Of a stretch of 64,000 nt of DNA, positions 56,704-64,000 are shown in pieces; the stretch's first letter is position 1, and each line of letters opens with the position of its first letter. This stretch comes from Spirometra erinaceieuropaei (lineage: Eukaryota; Platyhelminthes; Cestoda; Diphyllobothriidea; Diphyllobothriidae): the NCBI GenBank assembly GCA_902702965.1, contig CACRXP010000224.1, positions 680,597 through 744,596 on the forward strand, written 5' to 3'. Position numbers and translations under genes: made by a program. The notes below the pieces were generated by a model. The model worked only from the letters and a program-made list of their open reading frames with translations, made no database searches and was not told the DNA's origin.

Positions 56704-58139
56704 GAGAGGCAAAGGCGACAAAAATAACCAGGGATCACGCAAAAGTTCAGTATTAGTCAATTGGGCGTGATGTCAGTTACTCGCAACTTAGTTCGAAACA
56801 GGCCCAGGACCTTTTTGAAACCGGCCTGTTGACGATTTACCGGGGAAATGCAGATCATACACCTCTTCAGACAATATGGGTGATCATGCTGTTGTACAAA
56901 TGATTGTGCTCCTAAAACGGGTCACGCGGTAGATGCGCTGAACCAATACGGGGGCTAAATCGGAGTCTGACAGGCGTTATATGGAATGTGCACTTATCAC
57001 AAATGCCAACAATGGAGTTTGGTGGCAGGCCCAACAGGCGACATTCCCTCCTCCTCCTCCTCCTCCTCCTCCTCCTCCTCCTCCTCCATTATTCTTTGCA
57101 TTGGGGCTGTCCGAAATAGGTTAACAGAGATAGCACCAGAACCGTAGAACACTTAAGACAAGTTATCAGTGCATTTCGCTCTCCCTTCTCAATTTCCGTA
57201 TGCTGAACGACGATGCTTCTAAGTTGGGCGCTGACAGCTGAATGGGAACATGGACCCGGCGGTGAAAACTGCTCCCCTTATCGACCCAGGACGCAGTAAA
57301 CAACACACCACCTGGTCGGGGTTAACAACCTATAACTAAAGTACAAGCGCGCACATAACGACAGTTCGACCTTTGCTAACGGTGAAGTCAGCCATGTGCC
57401 GCACAGCGTAATGGGTGTCTGGACGGTGACTTGCGCAGGAATTAGTTTACAGGAGTAGTACACTTGCGCAGCGTCTACCACAATCTCTTCTCCCTCACCC
57501 AGCTAAGATCGGTACCAAGGCAGACCGGCAAGAAGACCGGAGGCGGGATCGGAGACAGTGGCTAATGAGGCTAAGCAGCTCCTCTACGCGTGCCACATAT
57601 ACGCCTGGCCTGCACAAAGAGGATGGGTGTGTCACAGAATCGAGAGGGGGTAGATCGAACCCCAACTGGGTGAGGGTAAGCAGACACACACGCGCGGATG
57701 CGTGGCAGGGGCTTTGTGCATGTACCCAACTCACGGGTTAGACACTTCTGGGACATACGATTGAACTAAACAGAAGCATATTTACTACTCTGTCATCTCA
57801 AGACAACAGGCGGCCAGTTTAAGAAAGACTCGCCTAGGGAGTTTGAAAGAGTACGATATCGCCCTCTTCGCAGAATTGACTAGTCTAGACGCGAACGTTC
57901 TGAGATATAATAATTGGTGCGAGCTTAAAGATCGGCGGCTGTGTCCGTTTCATGGCAAACGTTTTCTGGACTTATGATGTTCCATTTCGACATAGCTCGA
58001 CTTGGTAAAAAAAAACTTATGAGTACCGTTTCAGGGATGCTCTATTATCTCTGTTCTTTTAAGTATTTCTGCGAAGAGCAAACACTTCAGCAGCCAGAGG
58101 AAAAGGAAGAGTAAAACGCACATTAATAACCCGGAAATA
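56172..58139. repeat. No gene; microsatellites and a repeat copy
   Basis: (AG)n at 56666-56701 and (CTC)n at 57047-57087. 57415-57485 (-) is a copy of family R2. ORFs in this stretch have no recognised motif. Confidence 0.6.
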
Positions 58140-59247
58140 CAGTGCGTGGCCTATCTCATGAAATGTTGGCTGAAATTCTGAAATGCGTTTTCGATTAGGA
58201 AGGATTACTTGGTCGCGGTTGTGATACTGATTATCTTAAGGCATACTCTTATAACATTTTAGACTCGGCAGGATGTCGGCTTCTAAATGCACTTCTTTTC
58301 AATCTCCTGGAGAAAGCGTGCTCGGTAAAAAATGACTACTTATGTAGCGTGCATTTTTCCCATTGATTTTCGATGGTCTTGGAAATTCAAATATATTTTA
58401 TAGAAACCACAAACAAAAATATGCCTCCTTTTAGTCACTCAATAGAGAATCACGTCTTCTTTATATTTTTTACTTAAGGAAGGAGTATAATTGGGTTTTA
58501 AAAAAGTTTTCTAATTGCCGAAAAATTTGGAGCCTGACCATTTGTTGCATAACGCTTAGTGATTACACTCTACAAGGTGCATGCGTTCCGCGTAAAGAAA
58601 ACCCCATATTTTGAAAAACTTTCTAATTATGACACTTTTTAAGACCGCGATATATCCACTCACATAGCATCGTACCTGGCCGTTTGCCATTGCTCCTCAT
58701 GAAATGTGCAACATGGTCCGCATCCATTGCAAAATTTTATGGACCCTGTATGATATCCCTTGAATGACATAGAAAAATATGGGATTTTCTTTACGCGGAA
58801 CGCATGCATCTTGTAGAGTGTAATCACTAAGCGCTAATGCAACGAATGATCAGGCTCCAAATTATTCGGTAATTAGAAAAAATTTTTAAAACCTAATTAT
58901 ACTCCTTCCTTAAGTATAAACTATAAAGAAGACGTGATTCTCTATTGAATGACTAAAAGAAAGCACATGTTTGTTTGTGGTTTCTATAAAATATATTCGA
59001 ATTTCCAACACCATCGAAAATCAATGGGAAAAATGCATGCTACATAAGTAGTCATTTTTTACCGAGCACGCTTTCTCCAGGAGATTGAAAAGAAGTGCAT
59101 TTAAAAGCCGACATCCTGCCGAGTCTAAAATGTTATAAGAGTATGCCTTAAGATAATCAGTATCACAACCGCGACCAAGTAATCCTTCCTAATCGAAAAC
59201 GCATTTCAGAATTTCAGCCAACATTTGACGAGATAGGTCACTCACTG
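58140..59247. mobile_element. Foldback element, subfamily A (A2), TA target duplication
   Basis: 1108 bp, TA at 58138-58139 and 59248-59249. Arms of about 475 bp, nearly perfect: for example cttagtgattacactctaca near 58556 against tgtagagtgtaatcactaag near 58814. The loop (about 58615-58767) matches the truncated copy at 6985. No coding capacity. Confidence 0.88.
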
Positions 59248-60591
59248 TAGGTTGACGAACAGGACTGTGATAGGTCCTCCATCAGAGCTTGAGAAGTCGA
59301 AACACGAGGTCGGTTCTGCAGGGGCTCTCCGCTTTCAGAAAACTGGGCAATTTTTCTCCGTTTCCTAAGGTGTCATGTTTGACGCGTGCTTCTTATGATT
59401 ACTGTTTTCAAACCGAAGACACTGTGCCGAGGTCGACAAGCTACGCAATTGAGACAAAAGCTTTCTTCAACATAAGTTTATTTCCCTTTAGAAAAAAGTC
59501 ACGCCATGGTTGGCAGAAAGTGCACCACTGCCAGAAAGCTCGAGTGCAATCGAACGCGTCGCAAATTAAAAGGAAATAAACTGCCGACTGGCCCATACAC
59601 TTAAACTGATTTCAAGGCGGTTCTTGATTCATTAGACTGTGTCTGAAATTCTAAAACTAGCAGAAACCAACTTTAAGCACCAGTTGAAACTTCCGGAGTG
59701 TGGCTACCATTACAATATACATTGAATCGATCGATGGAGACGCTTCAGCTATAATGATTGCGCGTGTGGTCGATTTGCCTAGATGTCAACCTCAGCCGAA
59801 CACATCCTCCGCGTTAGACGGGAACTGCGTATGAGCAAAGCAACTACGGCTGGAAATGGGCGTTGTCCTATAGAATAATTTTCCAATGCCTCTCTTTGTC
59901 TGGTCTAGACGCACTTAGATATCTGAACGTCCGTTGCCATTACTAATTGCCTGGATCAAAGTGAAACATTTTACGCGCGATTCTATCTTGCACAAAATTC
60001 GAGACCTTACTATTATTTAACCAGTTTCGGCTAACACGAAACCTCATATATTCACTTGAAACTGTAGATACTTTGCATTAAAAGAAATTAGTCAGAGTAC
60101 ATTATACAGACTACTCAAGTGGGGTATGTACACGTTTTGCGGAGATCACTCGTGTCCCCTCCCGCTCGGCCGTTGACATCTGTTCCGCTCTCGTTCGCGG
60201 CTAATATCTTCCCTGCCATCAGCACACCCCCCCAACCATCGCCTGCAGTTGCCCCCCAGCTCTTCACTCCTCATCAGTAAGTCCGGACCACACACCAGAC
60301 GGATCAATTGTATACCAACACCTTCCACAATTTCTGGGTGTAGAGTCCACCCAATTTGTCTGTCGTATTGATGAAGTTCGTCTCATTGCCCGGTCTCATC
60401 TCAGCGGGAATAATGCTACCTCTCAAGCCAGAGGGCAAGTTCTTCAGCCAGTGGTGAGCAATTATTCGTTCCTGCATTCTTCTCTGGTACAGGCTCCAAA
60501 TTCCTTAAAAATAGGGGCAATTACTTGATTTAAGCACGCACACAATTCCGCTAAAGTCGGTTCTTACCAAGGGATCGTCCTACATTTCATA
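59248..60591. other. No recognisable gene
   Basis: ORFs at 59289-59579 (+) and 60146-60328 (-) lack recognised motifs. C-rich tract near 60230. Confidence 0.35.
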
Positions 60592-61592
60592 CAGTAGGTG
60601 GCTAACTCATGAAATATCAACCGAAATTTTGAAATGCGTTCTCAGTTCAAAAAGATTAATTAAGTAGGATTGTAAAACTGATCAGCCTGCAACATAATTA
60701 TATAGTGATCCAGTTACCTCAGAGTGTCGGCTTTTGAATGAGCTTATTTCTGACTGCATGCAAGAACTATACTTTGCAAAAAATGACAACTTAAGTGGCA
60801 TGCGATTTTCTCATAGATTTTCGATGCCCTTGAAAAGTTAATTTTAATTCATGGAAAAAATGCATAAAATATTCATTCTTTTACTTATTCGGCAGAAAAT
60901 CCCGTCTTTTCCCGATTTTTTTTACTCAAAAAGAGTATAGTTCGGTTTTAAAAACTTTTCTAATTACCGAATTACCGAATAATTTTAACCCCGACCTCCC
61001 GCTACATTTGCATTCAGGGTTGGCAAACTACGAGCCCTACATATTTTCCGAGTACGGAAACCCATGCATTTCTCTACGGTATTAAGAGGAGACCGTATGG
61101 GGTTCATAAAATTCAGCAGTGGATTTTAGCAGTATTGTTAACTTTACGAGCCACATTCATGAATGCAGATCCATGACGTTTTATGAATGGCCATTTCACG
61201 GTACTTAAGAGTCTCACAATTAGAAACTTTTTGAAACCGAATTATACCCTTCTTTTGAGTATAAAAACGGAAGACGACGTAATTTTCTACCGAATAAGTA
61301 AAAGAATGGATATTTTTATGCATGTACTCCATGAAATAAAATTGAATTTTCAAGGGCATCGAAAATCTATGAGAAAATTGTATGCCACTTAAGTTGTCAT
61401 TTTTTGCAAAGTATAGTTCTTGCATGCAGTCAGAAATAAGCTCATTCAAAAGCTGACACCCTGAGGTAACTGGATCATTATAGAATAATGTTGCAGGTTG
61501 ACCAGTTTTACAACCCTACTTAATTAATCTTTTTGAACCGAGAACGCATTTCAAAATTTCGGTTGACATTTCATGAGTTAGCCCACCTACTG
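60592..61592. mobile_element. Foldback element, subfamily B (B2), TA target duplication
   Basis: 1001 bp, ends CAGTAGGTGG...CCACCTACTG, flanked by TA (60590-60591 and 61593-61594). Arms of about 390 bp around a ~220-bp centre. No coding capacity. Confidence 0.88.
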
Positions 61593-62575
61593 TACCTTTT
61601 TGGGAGATTTCGGATATCAGATTGGCAAGGCAATTGATGGTTTTATATGGGTGTGAGTTTAGCACGTTTAACGCTGTTCAACACAAGAGTACTAGGTTCT
61701 GGTTCACAGCCAGTTCATGACCCCGCTTATCTCTTAGGCTCAGTTTCATCTTCCGACAGTAAATTGTGCCAACCAGTCCCATTCTGGGTTGCCGTCATTT
61801 ATCGGGCTGAATAACTCCATTTGCCTTAAACGCATTATTCGCGACTTTTTCCCACTCTTTGCTCTCTCCACACTGTGTGTTTATTTTGCTAATTCATCCA
61901 AACTGGCATTCAATGCTATCATTACTATTTCCTACGAGCCGACATCGAAAAGTGCTCCAGAATTTCGCCCGTGTGCTCCAGAACCGACCCAACACAGACA
62001 CACACCTGTCAGCCATGCGAATCAGATGTTTCGTCTGTGATGCCCCTTCTTTCTCATGCAAAACAAGGCTATCCTGTGGGAATGAATTGCACACCGCAAA
62101 TCACACCGGGCACGCTTATGGGTGCGTCATACAGCGGAATACTGCCGGTGAAAAAAAACATATCTAGGGTTCTAGGTAATACCCTTGTTGGGAGTACCGT
62201 TGAATGCGAACATTTCGGTGTCTAAACAGCTCGCGCTATCTGACCAATATTTTGTAAATATTAGCCAATGCTGACTGGTCTGCCTTATGGTTCGTTGGCA
62301 TGGGGACCAAGGCGCTGGTTCCATCAATCACAGTGGGCGCCGGGAATACGGCCCAAAGATGACAACCACGCCGCCGGCTGTGCGCACGCCCAGCCCAGCG
62401 TGGTCAGAACGCGCGGCCTTCGCCGCGTGTGCAGAGCCAACGCATTCGCCGAAGTCATGTCACTGCAATGTCACCAAGCTCACATCTTTCGATGTAGCGG
62501 TATAGGCGACTTGAGCAAGACGCGAAGAACAGCTGGAAAATCACAACCCCGCCCAGTGCGCACGGACCTTGACTA
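61593..62575. other. No recognisable gene
   Basis: Short ORFs only, for example 61859-62167 (+) and 62268-62597 (+), without recognised motifs. Confidence 0.35.
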
Positions 62576-63567
62576 CAGTAGGTGGGCTAACTCATGAATT
62601 GTCAACCGAAATTCTGAAATGCTTTTTCCTTTCGAAAAGATTAATTAAGTAGGGTTGGAGAACTAATCACCAAACGACATAATTCTATAATAATTCAGTT
62701 ACCCCGGGATGCCGGCTTTCGAACGAACTTTCTTCCGGCTGCATTCAAGAACTATACTCTGTAAAAAATGGCTACAGAGTAGCAGGCATTTTTCCCATTG
62801 ATTTTCGATGCCCTTAAAAATCCAATTATATTTCATGGAAAACATGGATAACGATATTCATTGGTTTACACATTCGGTAGGAAATTACGTCTTCCTCCAA
62901 TTTTATATTCGAAGAAAGGTTAAAATTCGGTTTTCAAAAACCTTTCTAATTGCCGAAGAATTTTGAACCCGACCTACCGTTACCCTCGCATTCAGGGTTT
63001 CCAAACTACAAACCATATATTTGCCGCGTACGGAAAACCATACGTTTCTCTACGGTATTAAGTGGACACCATATGGAGTTCATAAAATTCAGCAGTGGAT
63101 TTGGGCAATATTGTTAATCTTACAAGCCACATCGGTAAATGCAGAGGCATGACGTTTTATGAAGAGCCATTTCACGGGATTAAAAAATCTCGCAATTACA
63201 AACTTGTACAACCGAATTATACGCTTCTTTCGAGTATAAAATTGGAAGAAGACGTAATTCTTTACCGATTGAGTAAGAAAATGAATATCGTTATGCATGT
63301 TTTCCATGCAATATAATTAAATTTTTAAGGCCATCAAAAATCAATGAGAAAAATAGATGCTATTTAAGTAGTCGTTTTTTAGAGAGTATAGCTTTTGCAT
63401 GCTGTCGGAAAGAAGTTAGCTCGAAAGCCGGCATCCCCAGGTAACTGAATTATTATAGAATTATGCTGCTTGATGATTTGTTCTCCAACTCTACTTACTG
63501 AATCGTCTCGAAACGAAAACGCATGTCGGAATTTCGGTTGACATTTCATGAGTTAGCACACCTACTG
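62576..63567. mobile_element. Foldback element, subfamily B (B3), TA target duplication
   Basis: 992 bp, ends CAGTAGGTGGGCTAACTCAT and its complement, flanked by TA (62574-62575 and 63568-63569). Same internal structure as B1 and B2. Confidence 0.88.
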
Positions 63568-64000
63568 TACTTGCCTGAATAACAGGATGCAAATCAGAAT
63601 TAACTTTCAACGACAAAAAGGGTCATCGGTTGATGACGCTGCCAGCGCAAATGCTCGCCAAGTACTGGCTCGGGGTCACTCTGGTTGCCAATGCGAAACT
63701 ACAACGCTTGATATTGAAACTCTGTGGTGGGAATGAATAGAGAGGTTTTGTTCGGAAGGCCACGCAGGCAGTTGCGCCGTGATGCACTTTCCGTCAGAGA
63801 AATTAAATCAGTGCTATGACCCGCCTGGTACGTGACATCCCGTGGAGCGTATACCCTGGTCCCCCAATACCAAAGCAGCAGATAAAGAAACACGGCTGGC
63901 CACGGAAATTGTACTAGCAAAACACTGCAAGTCGCGACTAGCTAACGGTGGCGCATATTTATAACACCCTACTTTTGTTCGCCGGCATTCGGCCCAATGA
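63568..64000. other. No recognisable gene
   Basis: An ORF at 63699-63920 (-) has a hydrophobic start but no recognised family. Confidence 0.35.

Overview
The window looks like nuclear DNA of a parasitic flatworm, most likely a tapeworm. This is inferred from the mix of repeats (RTE-type LINEs ending in C2H2 fingers, Penelope-like elements, tRNA-derived SINEs, Ty3/gypsy and DNA-transposon relics), from a gene with 31-40 bp introns, and from the low density of host exons. Three assembly gaps (9274-9756, 23081-23369, 52888-53313) all lie inside repeats.

Host genes. One gene can be assembled with confidence: a VAMP-associated protein (VAP) gene on the + strand, ATG at 17516 and stop at 38151. 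Eight exons join in frame to 327 codons: two MSP domains in tandem, a coiled coil and a C-terminal tail anchor. The first six exons lie within 0.92 kb; two introns of 8.1 and 11.4 kb hold most of the repeats between 19 and 38 kb. A single exon of a UMP-CMP/adenylate kinase family protein lies at 3026-3122. Two further ORFs (4578-4761 and 16797-17048) are only possible coding pieces.

Mobile elements, left to right: RTE 3' end (5.3-5.7 kb, -); one arm of a foldback element (7.0-7.6 kb); gag relic (7.9-8.5 kb, +); DNA transposase relic (8.7-9.3 kb, -); two LINE relics meeting tail to tail (10.0-11.5 kb); a dead Ty3/gypsy pol with a SINE inside it (11.95-14.5 kb, -); a second transposase relic (14.9-16.6 kb, -). 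Within the VAP introns: a broken RTE LINE (21.8-25.9 kb, -) interrupted by SINE dimers, a Penelope-like N-terminal ORF (29.3-29.7 kb), two ~1 kb foldback elements and an inverted SINE dimer flanked by a 14-bp duplication. To the right: gypsy integrase fragment (39.5 kb), SINE pair (43 kb), telomere-like stretch (44 kb), RTE 3' ends (47-48 and 49.4 kb), a Penelope-like element with inverted terminal repeats (52.8-54.5 kb), a second GIY-YIG endonuclease relic (55.5-56.1 kb), and three more foldback elements (58-63.6 kb).

The most interesting signal is a set of hammerhead-ribozyme motifs belonging to the Penelope-like repeats. Three copies keep the catalytic core (1839-1882 -, 19062-19103 +, 51355-51396 +). 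They differ in stem II while keeping it paired, and stem III is always a self-complementary 4-mer, which implies that the RNA acts as a dimer. Several further copies at 6.4, 29.3, 37.8, 52.8 and 54.4 kb are decayed. Other points: the tandem-MSP VAP architecture, the foldback family with TA target duplications, and the inverted SINE dimer that looks like a twin-priming product.
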